Shown: piece by piece, positions 34,745-44,558 of the stretch
How positions within the stretch are numbered: the stretch's first letter is position 1
Layout: every line of letters starts with the position of its first letter
Assembly: GCA_913009825.1 (NCBI GenBank)
Contig: CAJVYQ010000007.1
Span: 1-64,000, forward strand
DNA from: an uncultured Deferribacteres bacterium
GTDB taxonomy: Bacteria; Zhuqueibacterota; JdFR-76; DREG01
Direction of reading: 5' to 3'
Length of the DNA stretch: 64,000 bases
Notes under the pieces: generated by a model
Database searches by the model: none
What the model was told of the DNA's origin: nothing
What the model saw: the letters and a program-made list of their open reading frames with translations, nothing else
Made by a program: the position numbers and the translations under genes

Positions 34745-35323
34745 GTGTTGATACGCCAAATAAGCTCGGCTGAAAAAGAATTTTATAAATCAATCCTTTA
34801 TCCGATTCAGGACAAAGTTCTTTCTCTTTTTAATTCGGATAAATTTTATTTAACCGGTGGAACATGTCTGTCGCGTTTCTATTATCAACACCGGTATTCT
34901 GAGGATCTGGATTTCTTTTTTTGGGGAGACAGGTATAATGAAGCCGGGTTTGAGTTAGAATTTGCTAAATATTTTAAAAAAATTAGTAAGTTATATGATG
35001 TTTCATTGTCGGTAAACGAAAAATCTTTTAAAAGGGCTTTCATTCAAAAGAAGGATGTTTTTTTAAAACTCGAATTTATCTATAAACCTTTTCCCGTCAT
35101 CGGCCGGCGTATAAAAAATAAAACATTCTTTATTGACACTAAAGAGAATATTGCGATCAATAAAATCACAGCAATCTATTCCCGAAAAACGATCAAAGAT
35201 TATTTTGATCTCTTTTTTTTGGTAAAAGAATTTTCATTACCGGAGATTATAAAAAAATCCAAAGTTAAAATGATTCCACCATCCTACGAGGATTTGATTA
35301 TTTCTTTAGAAAAGTCGCTTTGA
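34745..35323 (+). CDS. AbiEii/AbiGii-type nucleotidyltransferase, probably shortened by TGA
   Basis: A 192-residue protein from GTG 34745. The nucleotidyltransferase core is FYLTGGTCLSRFYYQHRYSE, DLDFFFW, then KENIAINKITAIYSRKTIKD, YFDLFFLVKEF. The GGTxLS...SEDLDFF motif marks the AbiEii/MNT fold. After TGA 35321 the same frame stays open as EGQVITSLQIEEKELILFTK...EYAKQPQ to 35428, overlapping the next gene by 20 bases. The original end was therefore probably 35428, and TGA is a nonsense change, sequencing error or recoding site. Such enzymes act as toxins that modify tRNA or proteins. Confidence 0.8.
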   Translation: MLIRQISSAEKEFYKSILYPIQDKVLSLFNSDKFYLTGGTCLSRFYYQHRYSEDLDFFFWGDRYNEAGFELEFAKYFKKISKLYDVSLSVNEKSFKRAFIQKKDVFLKLEFIYKPFPVIGRRIKNKTFFIDTKENIAINKITAIYSRKTIKDYFDLFFLVKEFSLPEIIKKSKVKMIPPSYEDLIISLEKSL

Positions 35324-35408
35324 GAAGGTCAGGTAATAACATCCTTGCAGATAGAAGAAAAAGAATTAATCTTATTCACTAAAGAATTAATTAATGAAAT
35401 ATTGGAAT

Positions 35409-35705
35409 ATGCCAAACAACCTCAATAAATATTTTTGGGATTCTGCTTCGGAAACATTTTCAAAAGAGTTCCAAATTGTTCGAATTCTGGAATATGCCTC
35501 TTTCCCTGATTTATTTACGATCCCTTATGACGATTTTAAGGTCAGTCTTGCAAGAATTCAGTTAGACAGGTTTCGAATACCGGAAAGCCGAAAAAGACTT
35601 TTAGAATATATTAAACCGTTTCTCAGCAATAGTTCTTCTTTAGATGAGGCTATTATGCGTTATGTAGATTCCATCATTCAAAGGAAATTAGCAGAAATGC
35701 CATAA
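35409..35705 (+). CDS. Small protein paired with AbiEii-type gene
   Basis: A 98-residue protein (start ATG 35409, MPNNLNKYFWDSASETFSKE). It continues FQIVRILEYASFPDLFTIPY and RIQLDRFRIPESRKRLLEYI. Proteins of this type (DUF6922-like, KYFWDxD...RILxYGxxxDL) commonly sit next to AbiEii-type nucleotidyltransferases and are presumed antitoxins. It overlaps the extended upstream frame. Confidence 0.7.
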   Translation: MPNNLNKYFWDSASETFSKEFQIVRILEYASFPDLFTIPYDDFKVSLARIQLDRFRIPESRKRLLEYIKPFLSNSSSLDEAIMRYVDSIIQRKLAEMP

Positions 35706-35948
35706 TATAAATGTTGAGGAATGAAAAGGATAGTAAAAATATGTTATTGGATTGGGGCACGGAATTGGTCGGCTAACCGTGAGAAGTACAAAGAAGTATG
35801 TAAAAAACAAAATATCACTACCAACTGATTCTTGTCCTACGCATTTTTTATTTGGGCACAATTTTGCTAATCATATTGGTTAGATGATAAATCGGGAAAA
35901 TTATATGATTGGATAAAGAATATTGATACAAAATTAGCAATGTGCAAT

Positions 35949-36197
35949 TTATTCCTGAGCGCCGGTAAAAATTTCACTAAAGAATTTTTTTTTATCCAGC
36001 GTCTTTTGCCACTCACGGTGCCTGCGAACCGACTCCATGCGTATTTTCTTTGGCAGGTTGATAAATCGACTCGTTTCAACTGGTCCCAATTCTTTTAATA
36101 GTACTGAAATTGCTTTCTCAACAAGTTCTTCTTCTTGGGTCTCCGGTAGAATTTGTGGGTAAAAACACCACACTGAACAAAAAGACTTTTTAGTCAT
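35949..36197 (-). CDS. Antitoxin-like protein, minus strand
   Basis: The core LVEKAISVLLKELGPVETSR, FINLPKKIRMESVRRHREWQ, KTLDKKKFFSEIF resembles a family of small antitoxin-like proteins with ELGPVETxRF and HREWQKTLD. The N-terminal ~22 residues (MTKKSFCSVWCFYPQ...) derive from the repeat that also occurs at 1-127, so the true start is probably an alternative codon near 36130. No toxin partner is visible. It is the only small module on the minus strand. Confidence 0.5.
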   Translation of the reverse strand: MTKKSFCSVWCFYPQILPETQEEELVEKAISVLLKELGPVETSRFINLPKKIRMESVRRHREWQKTLDKKKFFSEIFTGAQE

Positions 36198-36261
36198 ACC
36201 AATGGTAATAACAGATTTAAGCTGAATGAGATGAGCACAACTCTCTTTTTCTTGTTTGGGA
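36136..36261. repeat. Inverted counterpart of the repeat at 1-127
   Basis: Matches the reverse complement of 1-127; the last 60 bases (36202-36261) agree at 56 positions. It overlaps the start of the minus-strand antitoxin-like gene. Together the two copies bracket the whole accessory region. Confidence 0.85.
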
Positions 36262-36932
36262 GCGACATTCAGAGCAAAATAAAACCGGCTGTGAGAAAAA
36301 TATACTGCCCGGGAATAATCAAAACCATTTTGCCTGCTTTAAATCGGCACTATGCGAATTTGCAAGGTTTGAAAGTTCCCCGCAAATTCTTACGAAGAAG
36401 CAGTTTTTTTAATTTTCATTTTTCACTTGACATCACCTGTTTATTTCTTATTTTGTAAAGTAGATCTTGCAAATTTTTAAAATTCGTTTTCTAATTTCTG
36501 CCAAATGTGATTTACGTGCCGGAGGTATGCATGAATATTTTTTTTTCAAGAAGATGTGCATGAACAAATAAATATTCTCATGAATCCTGTGCTTTTCCGA
36601 GAATAACCAACTTAAGCTCAGTTAAGCTCACTTTAGTCACTTTAACTTTCAACTTTCAACGTTCAACGTTTAACTTTTAACTTTTTCAGGGGAGGTGGTT
36701 TTAATGAATAGATAAATCCGGGGGTGTTCAGATGGAGCTGAATACCATCGTCAGGGGTTATACTGTTTCTCATCCGATATTGATCAATTTTATCACATTC
36801 CTTCCGATTTCCTTTTTTTTTATTCCCCATTTTTAAAATAATATACCGAGCCATAATAACATGGATGTGGGGCTCCTGTGCAGGATAACTGTTTGTAGTT
36901 TTATGCAAACATAGATCTGAAAGGAGAATGTT
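36262..36932. other. Intergenic region at the island border
   Basis: No repeat family from the island is seen beyond about 36262. Around 36640-36685 is a TTAACTTTCAACTTTCAACG-type simple repeat. The start of the next gene is preceded by GAAAGGAGAATGTT. No gene is supported. Confidence 0.5.
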
Positions 36933-38213
36933 ATGTTTTTCCGAAAAAGAATGATGTTATTAATTGTATTCCTTCTATTTTCTTTCCAAACAATTCTGGC
37001 CACCGTAAGTGAAAATGCCGGTAAATTATTGATTACTGAAGTAGCCATTAAAGAAACCAATGACTGGATTGAGCTCTATGTTGTTGACGGTTCTGTCGAT
37101 TGGTCGAATTATCGGGTTTGGAGAAATGCGAGTAAATATTTCACTTTGCCTTCTAATACTTATGCTACAGGCCAATATATTGTTTTACATCAAGAGACTG
37201 GATCTGATGGTTTAGTAGGAAACTGTTGGCATTTTTATGATGCATTTGATGGAAGTACTTTGACAGGAACAGACCAAAATATCTTTATAACTGATATTGG
37301 GAAACAAAGTACATATGTTGATGCTTTGATCTATTCAAATAGTAGTGGTAGTTATGGAGCCAGTAAAGATAAAGCGAATGACATTGTCGATGATGGATTA
37401 TGGGATGATTATGACTTTACCAACGGTGACGCCGGCGCCTGGACTGATACGTATGATGTTCATGCGGGTGAAACAATCGCACGCTATATGAACGGTTCGC
37501 ACACCGGCTATATTGATAACAATTTAAAGACAGACTGGTATCATTCCACAGCCCCGTCAAAAGGCGGTGCAAACGATTCATCCCTCCCTGTCTTTCTTAC
37601 CTCATTCTCCGCTTCCATCGCACAAAACGGTATTCTGCTGCGCTGGAGCACCGCCGGTGAAGTGAGTAACGCCGGGTTCTACGTTTGCAGGAGCGAGAAT
37701 AACAGCAGCGATTTTACCCGGATTACCAATTTAATCCCCGGCGCCGGCAACAGCGATGAAGCGAAAACCTACCAATTTGTCGATCAGGATGTGACGGTAG
37801 ATGAAACCTACTATTACCGGATTGAAGATGTGGATATTAACGGCATCACCGCCAAACATCAGCCAATCTCAATTACCTATCGAACCGTTGCGCAAAAAGA
37901 AAATTCACCACAGGTTTTCACCATCTCGTCCGGTTATCCCAGTCCTTTTGGCGCCGGTTTGGGAAAAACGGCAACATCCATCCAACTTAACATTCCAAAA
38001 GAGACGGCGAAAAATCCTTTCACCATCGGCATCTTCAATTTGTTGGGGCAGAAAGTTTATCAATTTCCCGCCGCCAATTATCGCTCCGGAACTCATATTT
38101 TGCACTGGCACGGCATGGATGATTATGGTGCACGGTTGAGCGCCGGCCCCTATTTCTGGGTGGTTCAATCTAAAGGGATCCATGAAGTCCGGCGTGTAAT
38201 GCTTCTTAAATAA
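36933..38213 (+). CDS. Secreted lamin-tail domain protein with C-terminal sorting domain
   Basis: A 426-residue protein. Signal peptide (residues ~1-23, ending TILA); lamin-tail-like domain (~30-190, LLITEVAIKETNDWIELYVV); fibronectin-III-like segment (~215-310, FSASIAQNGILLRWSTAGEV); C-terminal Por-secretion/FlgD-Ig-like domain (~325-426, FNLLGQKVYQF and RRVMLLK). The last part is the layout used for type IX secretion or surface anchoring in FCB bacteria. Function is unknown; surface attachment is likely. A similar protein follows at 38489. Confidence 0.8.
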   Translation: MFFRKRMMLLIVFLLFSFQTILATVSENAGKLLITEVAIKETNDWIELYVVDGSVDWSNYRVWRNASKYFTLPSNTYATGQYIVLHQETGSDGLVGNCWHFYDAFDGSTLTGTDQNIFITDIGKQSTYVDALIYSNSSGSYGASKDKANDIVDDGLWDDYDFTNGDAGAWTDTYDVHAGETIARYMNGSHTGYIDNNLKTDWYHSTAPSKGGANDSSLPVFLTSFSASIAQNGILLRWSTAGEVSNAGFYVCRSENNSSDFTRITNLIPGAGNSDEAKTYQFVDQDVTVDETYYYRIEDVDINGITAKHQPISITYRTVAQKENSPQVFTISSGYPSPFGAGLGKTATSIQLNIPKETAKNPFTIGIFNLLGQKVYQFPAANYRSGTHILHWHGMDDYGARLSAGPYFWVVQSKGIHEVRRVMLLK

Positions 38214-38238
38214 CCTGTCGATTTTTTTCTGTTAATAT

Positions 38239-38368
38239 AATTAGTGTCCGTCCGGATTTGTCATTCCCGCATGCTTTTAGCGGGAATCCATTGCTGACCT
38301 CAAGTAGATTCCGGCTTAAAGATTGCCGGAATGACAATATCGTGTGTATTTTCGGAAAGACACTAATT
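38239..38368. repeat. MITE-like element AATTAGTGTC...GACACTAATT
   Basis: A 130-base element with inverted ends AATTAGTGTCCGTCCG / CGGAAAGACACTAATT. Inside are GTCATTCCCGC...GCGGGAATCC and GGATTCCGG-like/GCCGGAATGAC hairpins. It lies between the two lamin-tail genes. Confidence 0.85.
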
Positions 38369-38488
38369 AAAATTCCCCCTGCCTGAGTTTTTTCTTTTAA
38401 CTTCCGTTAAAATAGTTTTTACTTTCTTCTGTCAATCAAGCAAAATAATTTTTCTGTTTTTTTTACATCTAAAAGGGAGAAACAAACG

Positions 38489-39655
38489 ATGAAATCAATA
38501 AAATTCTTTATTTGGCTGCTGCTGCCGTTTTCACTTTTCGCCGCTCAACCCGGGAGTGTAATCATCACCGAAATCATGCAAAATCCGGCCGATGTGTCTG
38601 ATACCAATGGCGAATGGTTCGAGCTTTACAATACTACGGATCAGGACATCGATATAAACAGTTGGACAATTCGTGACACCAGTTCGGATGAACATGTAAT
38701 AGATAATGGCGGTCCGTTAATCATTGCCGCAAAAGGTTTTTTGGTGTTGGGTCGAAACGGCGACAGCAGCGCAAATGGCCGGTATCATTGCGATTACGAT
38801 TATTCCGGGTTTACTTTGGGGAACAAGGATGATGAAATCATTCTTTTGGCTGGAACCGTCGAAATTGACCGGGTGGAGTACAGCAGCAGTATTTGGCCTG
38901 TTTCCAAAGGTAATTCGATAGCTCTGATCAATTTTACATCGGACAACAACAACGGCGCCAACTGGACAGCTTCACAGTCCCGGCAGCCTTCATTCACCGG
39001 AGAAACCGGCGATCTGGGTTCGCCGGGAACACTGGGTGTTGAGCAGACGCTGCCGGTGCTGTTGCTGTCTTTTTCTGCACAATGCCGGGAAGATGGTGTT
39101 TTACTGCACTGGACGACCGGCCAGGAAAGCGACAATCTTGGTTTCAAAGTGCAACGCTCCGGAGAAAAGCAAATGGGAAATTTTCAAACGGTATCCGGCC
39201 TGATTCCCGGAAAAGGAAATTCCTTTGCAAATTCCGAGTATGAATTTTTAGATAAAAATGTGATCCCGGGTCAGCGCTGCTATTACCGTTTGCTGGATAT
39301 CGCTTTCGACGGCAGAACTGCTTTTCACCCGGCAATCGAAGTGACGGCAAGGAGAAGTTCGCCTGTCAAATTTGAACTCAGCCGGATTTATCCCAATCCC
39401 GTTTCTGTGGATAAAAACGGCGGCAAGATCCATTTCAAATTGAACCGGATGATCAATATTTCTACTCAATCTCTAAAAATCGCTATATATAATATTCTTG
39501 GTGAAAAAATTTTTCAAACCGACGAATTGATCATAAACGAAAACGGGGGATCCCTTTCATTCAGATTGCCTGTGGGCTTGAACACCGGTACCTATTTTGT
39601 CCAAATAAAAGCCGGGAAAATTATAAGCAGAAAGAAATTGTTGATTTTGAATTAA
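38489..39655 (+). CDS. Secreted lamin-tail domain protein with T9SS-type C-terminus
   Basis: A 388-residue protein. Signal peptide (~1-18, ending LFAA); lamin-tail domain (~22-165, VIITEIMQNPADVSDTNGEW and FELYN, the classic LTD start); fibronectin-like part (~185-280, FSAQCREDGVLLHWTTGQES); C-terminal type A sorting domain (~290-388, SRIYPNPVS, YNILGEKIF, GTYFVQI, SRKKLLIL). The order is the same as in the 36933 protein, so the genes are paralogues. Probably exported to the cell surface. Confidence 0.85.
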   Translation: MKSIKFFIWLLLPFSLFAAQPGSVIITEIMQNPADVSDTNGEWFELYNTTDQDIDINSWTIRDTSSDEHVIDNGGPLIIAAKGFLVLGRNGDSSANGRYHCDYDYSGFTLGNKDDEIILLAGTVEIDRVEYSSSIWPVSKGNSIALINFTSDNNNGANWTASQSRQPSFTGETGDLGSPGTLGVEQTLPVLLLSFSAQCREDGVLLHWTTGQESDNLGFKVQRSGEKQMGNFQTVSGLIPGKGNSFANSEYEFLDKNVIPGQRCYYRLLDIAFDGRTAFHPAIEVTARRSSPVKFELSRIYPNPVSVDKNGGKIHFKLNRMINISTQSLKIAIYNILGEKIFQTDELIINENGGSLSFRLPVGLNTGTYFVQIKAGKIISRKKLLILN

Positions 39656-39741
39656 CCGGACAATGATGCCTCGGATGAAAGCAGAATTTCTGCGTCGTTG
39701 GTTCAAAAGAGGTAAATCATTAATGAGGGTTTAAAGAAAAC

Positions 39742-39869
39742 GTAACTATTCAGGATACAATACGATTATATTAAAGGTTGTTTTACACCCCCTGTACCCC
39801 CCTCCCTCAAGGTGGACTACTGTAGGCGGGAGTACGGGGAGTGTCCCTTCAATCTACCTGAATATTTAC
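39742..39869. repeat. Family K MITE-like element
   Basis: GTAACTATTCAGGA at the left and TCTACCTGAATATTTAC at the right are inverted. The centre contains CCCCCTGTACCCCCC, CCCTCAAGGTGG and a GC-rich palindrome-like piece (ACTACTGTAGGCGGGAGT). Confidence 0.8.
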
Positions 39870-40526
39870 AAGAGAACTTCCTGATTTTCTGTGTTTGGTA
39901 CACTATGTAAGTCGATCTACAGATTATCCCGAAAAATGAAAAGGCGTTTTGATTTCATCTGATTCGCCTGCAATCGATACCTCAATACTTAAATTTCAAA
40001 AACTCTCTGACAAATCAAATTAAAGTACTGCTAAAAAATCTCCTATCTGCCCTAAAAAATACTCTCTCATTGCCGGATAGCATAAGTGCTGCCGTCTGTT
40101 TGATGAACTCACATATCATCTAGACCGAACCCCTGTGAAACCGGCAATTCCCACCTAATTTCATCTCACTGATAAAGCCAATGCGAGGATAGTAACTCTT
40201 CGCCCTTTCTTGTGAGAATTGAATCCCTCCACTGCACCTTCCTGATTACCACATCCTGTTCCAACCTCAGAATCCCAATATAAGTTTAGGTTCGATATTT
40301 AACTATCTTTTAACCAGGTTATTATCAAACCAAATAGTCTCCTGTTTTCAATTTATTCATAGAACGCATTGCCGGCGATAAACCGGCCTGTTTTGTTACC
40401 ACGATCCCAGTAAATGACTGCTTGACATTTTTAGTTTGATATTTTACTTTTTTTTGCTTACTTTTTTCATCGGAAAAGTGCTCCTTTCTTATCGGTAAAA
40501 GTGTAAATCGCTTATACAAATAGAAT
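39870..40526. other. Intergenic region, no gene seen
   Basis: No coding frame or repeat is convincing. It is AT-rich, and the next gene begins after a family D element. Confidence 0.4.
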
Positions 40527-40653
40527 CTAAATTGAGCGATTGCAGGTTTATTTGCTTAATCGACAATCCGATTTCATTGGATCGATGCAAAAAAATGAAA
40601 ACCCGTCCGGTGTTGGGAACAATCGTAAAAATAAGTAAATCGCTTGATTCAGG
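40527..40653. repeat. Family D element upstream of the histidine kinase gene
   Basis: CTAAATTGAGCGATTGCAGG at the left and AAATCGCTTGATTCAGG at the right are inverted. The conserved inner phrase is AAACCCGTCCGGTGTTGGGA-like and AACAATCGTAAAAAT. It ends 32 bases before the start codon. Confidence 0.85.
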
Positions 40654-40684
40654 TAGAAAATAACAAGCATATTTTAAAGATAAT

Positions 40685-43084
40685 ATGAGATTCAATTTAA
40701 ACAAACTCTTTCCTTTTCTTTCCATCCGCACAAAGTTAATTGTGGCGTTTTCTATGCTTTCATTCATTCCTCTTCTAATTGTAGGAAGTATAGGAATATT
40801 TTATACAATGAACACTATGCGTAATTTTGCGATTGCTAATTTATCGCATGATGTATCCGTAATTGATGAAAGAGCAAAAAATTTTCTTAGCGATATAAAT
40901 GAAGATATTACTTACTTAAGCGATTCGCCTGTATTTCGAAATTTTCTGCAAACTCAGAGTGCATCGATCACAGTGGGCGGGAATAATCAGGTAAAAGAAT
41001 TGATGTTGCACCAGTTTCTGGCTTTCATCAAGACAAAACCGATGTATTATCAGATCTATTTTATCGATAAAAATCATGATGAACTGTTCAGAGTTCAGTT
41101 TTATAATTCATCTCCGACAATTATTCCGGAGGATCAGTTGAGCGAAGGAAGGTTTACCTTCTATTTTTATCTTACGGATACCTTAAAGCAGGGGGAGTTT
41201 GCGGTTATCCCTTCCGAACATCTGGCGTTGGACGGGCAAAAGATAGCGGGGATCAGTTTTGCCATGCGGATTTATGACGGCAAGGGCAATTTTCAGGGAA
41301 TATTGATCACAGACATTCTGGCTAAATATCTGTTCAAACTTTTAGAAACGCCTTCCATCCTTCATTTTAACCGAAAAATTGCTATTGTGAGCTCGGAAGG
41401 CCATTATCTTTATCATTCTCAGAAGAAAAAAGATTGGAACCGTTTATTGGCCACCAGGGATACAGAAACCCTCTTCGATGAATATCGATCGGAATTTACG
41501 ACTCAAATTTTATCCGGTAAATCGGGTATTATCTCAGATATTAAAGATGAATTGTTGGCTTATTCACCTCTTTTTGCTGCTCAGTTTCAAGGCGGAAACG
41601 CTTATTACCTTTTTGAAAGTGTTGAAAAAAAGTTTATTTTTGGATCGGTTCGGCGTTTTATTTTAATCTTTTCCCCCATATTATTCTTTTTCCTGCTCAT
41701 CTCAATTTCTTTTGGTTATTTAGCTACCAGTCAATTGGCGGGACCGGTAAAAATGCTACAACGGGGCGCCGAAATCATTACTCATGGCAACTATTCCTAC
41801 CGTTTACACATTGATACTAATGATGAAATTGAACAACTTGCCCTTCAATTTAATAAAATGGCCGAGGCGATTCGCAATCGTGAGATTTTATTAGAAAACC
41901 ACCAGAAGCGATTGGAAGAAACGGTTCACCAGCGCACATTCGAACTTCAGAATGAACGGGATAAACTTCAGGCAATTATGGACAATGTCCCAAGCGCTTT
42001 CATTTTGATCGACGAGAACGACAAAATTATCTCCGCAAGTGCTGCGATCCAGAGTATTACCAATCTGAATCCGAAGGAAGTGGTTGGCAAATTCTGTTAC
42101 CAGGTTTTCTTGCAGGATCAGATTTGTGAGTTGTGCCCGCAGAATCAAACACGCTTACAGGATTCCTGGCAGCCGCGTATTCGCACTCTAAAAATACCGG
42201 AAGGAAGAACCATTTATGTGGAACACATGACCATTCCATTTTCCATGAAACTTCATCAAAACGTTACGCTTGAGATCCTGACCGATGTGACGGAACGGAA
42301 AAAATTAGAAACTCATCTTGTGAAGATGGAGAAATTAATTGCCACCGGCGAAATGTCTGCTGTGATAGCGCATGAATTACGCAATTCACTGACATCGGTA
42401 AAGATGATTCTGCAATTACAACTGGAAAAGAGCAAAGCCGGGCCGGAGCGGCAAACTTTGAATGTTGCGGTGGAATCCATACTGGGAATGGAAGAAGTCT
42501 TAAACAACATGCTGCGCTTTTCCAAACCCTCTCCATTTGAGTTTCAAAAAGTCGATATCAATCGGATGATTGAAGAGAGTTTAATTTTTGTGGCGCCGCA
42601 AATCAGCATGAAAAAGATCGAGGTTTGCAAGGATTTTTCCGATTTGCTTCCCAAAATCAACTTAGACGTCAATCATATTAAAGAAGCATTTTTTAACCTT
42701 TTGCTAAACTCTGTTCAATCGATCCGCACCGAGGGCAAAATAACGGTTTCAACACGGTTAAAAAACCTATCTGAACCCATGGAAGATTTTGCATTTTCCG
42801 ACCGCACCTCATTGATGGCTGAAAATTTTCAGTATAAAATTATATTGGAAAAAAGCCGGGAAGTACTTCAAGTTGAAATTGAAGATAACGGCGCAGGAAT
42901 TCACAAACAGAATCAGGAAAAAATTTTCGACCCATTTTTTACTACCAAACTTTCCGGCACCGGGCTTGGCCTGGCAATCACAAAGAGAATTATCAATCAA
43001 CATGGCGGTATCATTTTGGTAAGTAGTAAAATTAAACGGGGAACAAAAATTACTATGATTTTTCCAACACAGGATTCATTATGA
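40685..43084 (+). CDS. Membrane sensor histidine kinase (Cache-HAMP-PAS-HisKA-HATPase)
   Basis: A 799-residue protein. Membrane helix ~20-42, a periplasmic dCache-like region to ~315, second helix (~318-345, FILIFSPILFFFLLISISFG), HAMP (~347-400), coiled linker and PAS (~430-530, with a QICELCPQ Cys pair), HisKA with His in MSAVIAHELRNSLTSV, and HATPase with NLLLNS, EIEDNGAGI and SGTGLGLAI. The phospho-acceptor His and all ATP-site boxes are present. It overlaps the next gene by four bases and should phosphorylate the NtrC-type regulator encoded there. The periplasmic domain may sense a substrate of the adjacent redox operon. Confidence 0.9.
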   Translation: MRFNLNKLFPFLSIRTKLIVAFSMLSFIPLLIVGSIGIFYTMNTMRNFAIANLSHDVSVIDERAKNFLSDINEDITYLSDSPVFRNFLQTQSASITVGGNNQVKELMLHQFLAFIKTKPMYYQIYFIDKNHDELFRVQFYNSSPTIIPEDQLSEGRFTFYFYLTDTLKQGEFAVIPSEHLALDGQKIAGISFAMRIYDGKGNFQGILITDILAKYLFKLLETPSILHFNRKIAIVSSEGHYLYHSQKKKDWNRLLATRDTETLFDEYRSEFTTQILSGKSGIISDIKDELLAYSPLFAAQFQGGNAYYLFESVEKKFIFGSVRRFILIFSPILFFFLLISISFGYLATSQLAGPVKMLQRGAEIITHGNYSYRLHIDTNDEIEQLALQFNKMAEAIRNREILLENHQKRLEETVHQRTFELQNERDKLQAIMDNVPSAFILIDENDKIISASAAIQSITNLNPKEVVGKFCYQVFLQDQICELCPQNQTRLQDSWQPRIRTLKIPEGRTIYVEHMTIPFSMKLHQNVTLEILTDVTERKKLETHLVKMEKLIATGEMSAVIAHELRNSLTSVKMILQLQLEKSKAGPERQTLNVAVESILGMEEVLNNMLRFSKPSPFEFQKVDINRMIEESLIFVAPQISMKKIEVCKDFSDLLPKINLDVNHIKEAFFNLLLNSVQSIRTEGKITVSTRLKNLSEPMEDFAFSDRTSLMAENFQYKIILEKSREVLQVEIEDNGAGIHKQNQEKIFDPFFTTKLSGTGLGLAITKRIINQHGGIILVSSKIKRGTKITMIFPTQDSL

Positions 43085-44484
43085 AACAGCCTACCTTATT
43101 AATTGTTGATGACGATGCTCATATCCGTTTCGCATTTAAAAAAACATTTGAAGCTCTGAATTATAGAACCCTTGAAGCTGCCAATGGAGCACAGGCTTTG
43201 CAAATGCTGTCCCATAATAAACCGGCAATTATTTTTATGGACATCATGATGCCGGATATGGACGGTTTAGAAGTGTTGCAGGAGATAAAAAAGAAGAAAA
43301 GAGAGATACCGGTAATCATGATCACCGGTTACGGCACTATGCATACTGCTATGAAGGCCATCCAATTAGGCGCCTATGAATACCTAACCAAACCTCTGGA
43401 TATTGATAAAATACGATTAATTGCCGACCGGGCGCTGGAAATGGTTAGGCTCCGAAAAGCCTTAAAAGATATGGAAGAGAAGAGTTTTCGAGAGACGAAA
43501 CGATTTGAACTGATCGGCAAATCGGAAAAAATGCAGGAAGTATATAAAAAAATGGGCGCTGCTGCGGCCTCTCCCAATACTACCAATATTTTAATCCAGG
43601 GAGAAAGTGGCACAGGCAAAGAACTGGTGGCACGTGCCATTCATTTTAACGGAAATTTTGCCCAAGAACCTTTAATGGCGGTTAATTGTACAGCGCTGCC
43701 GCAAGGATTGTTTGAAAGTGAATTATTCGGCTATGAAAAGGGCGCTTTTACAGGCGCTGTGGATAGAAAGATAGGATATTTGGAAAAAGCTAAAAACGGC
43801 ACCATATTCCTGGATGAAATTGGCGATCTTAGTTTGCATCTGCAGCAAAAATTGTTGCGGGTTATTCAAGAGCGCGAATTTTCCCGTCTTGGCAGTACGG
43901 ATATTCTGCCAATACCAGCCCGTTTTATCGCCGCCACCAATCACAATCTTGAAGAGGAAGTGGATAAAGGGAATTTCCGGGAAGATTTATTTTATCGATT
44001 AAATGTGATGATCATTCATATCCCGCCGCTCAATGAACGGGGAACGGATATTACGCTATTAGCCAATTTTTTCTTGGACCGACTTAATAAGAAGTTGCGT
44101 AAAAATATTAAGATGATTTCAAACCCGGTTTTATCTTTTCTAAATGGCCATGATTTTCCGGGAAATGTCCGGGAACTGGAGAACATGATCGAGCGGGCTG
44201 TGATTCTTGAGAAAGGCGGTATCCTTTCCTTCGATTCTTTTGAAAATTACCTGCAGCCGTACGAAAAAAGTTCATCATTGTTACCGCAGTTATCCTCTGT
44301 CGTTTATCAAAAAGCGCGCTCTGCCTGGTTAACCGAGTTTGAAAAGTGCTTTATTATGGAGCGCTTAAGAATCAATCGGGGCAATGTTACCGCAGCGGCA
44401 AAAGAAGCCAAAATTGAACGCCAAAGTTTTCAGCGTCTAATGAAAAAACATAAAATCCGGTCGAAAAATTTTAAAGAAGAGTAA
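43081..44484 (+). CDS. NtrC-family sigma54-dependent response regulator
   Basis: A 467-residue protein. Receiver (~1-120, IVDDDAHIR, IIFMDIMMPDMDG with phospho-Asp, MITGYG, YLTKPLD), AAA+ domain (~145-385, GESGTGKELVARAIH Walker A, GAFTGA at ~220, GTIFLDEIGDL Walker B) and a C-terminal Fis-type helix-turn-helix (AAAKEAKIERQSFQRLMKKH). GAFTGA shows it contacts sigma54. It is coupled to the kinase. A sigma54 promoter and a palindrome lie just downstream, at 44559-44714. Confidence 0.95.
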   Translation: MKQPTLLIVDDDAHIRFAFKKTFEALNYRTLEAANGAQALQMLSHNKPAIIFMDIMMPDMDGLEVLQEIKKKKREIPVIMITGYGTMHTAMKAIQLGAYEYLTKPLDIDKIRLIADRALEMVRLRKALKDMEEKSFRETKRFELIGKSEKMQEVYKKMGAAAASPNTTNILIQGESGTGKELVARAIHFNGNFAQEPLMAVNCTALPQGLFESELFGYEKGAFTGAVDRKIGYLEKAKNGTIFLDEIGDLSLHLQQKLLRVIQEREFSRLGSTDILPIPARFIAATNHNLEEEVDKGNFREDLFYRLNVMIIHIPPLNERGTDITLLANFFLDRLNKKLRKNIKMISNPVLSFLNGHDFPGNVRELENMIERAVILEKGGILSFDSFENYLQPYEKSSSLLPQLSSVVYQKARSAWLTEFEKCFIMERLRINRGNVTAAAKEAKIERQSFQRLMKKHKIRSKNFKEE

Positions 44485-44558
44485 CCTTATATACAAGGCA
44501 GATCGGTCACTATTCCGGATCAATTATTTTTATAAAAAATCCTTCCTTTTCAATATTC

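Noticed and set aside
36231-36458. Plus-strand 75-codon frame at the island border
   Set aside because: It begins inside the inverted repeat and has no family resemblance, consistent with a chance frame.
36855-36885. Sigma54 promoter before the lamin-tail gene
   Set aside because: GTGGGGCTCCTGTGCAGG has GG and GC with one base too few between them, so it does not fit the -24/-12 spacing.
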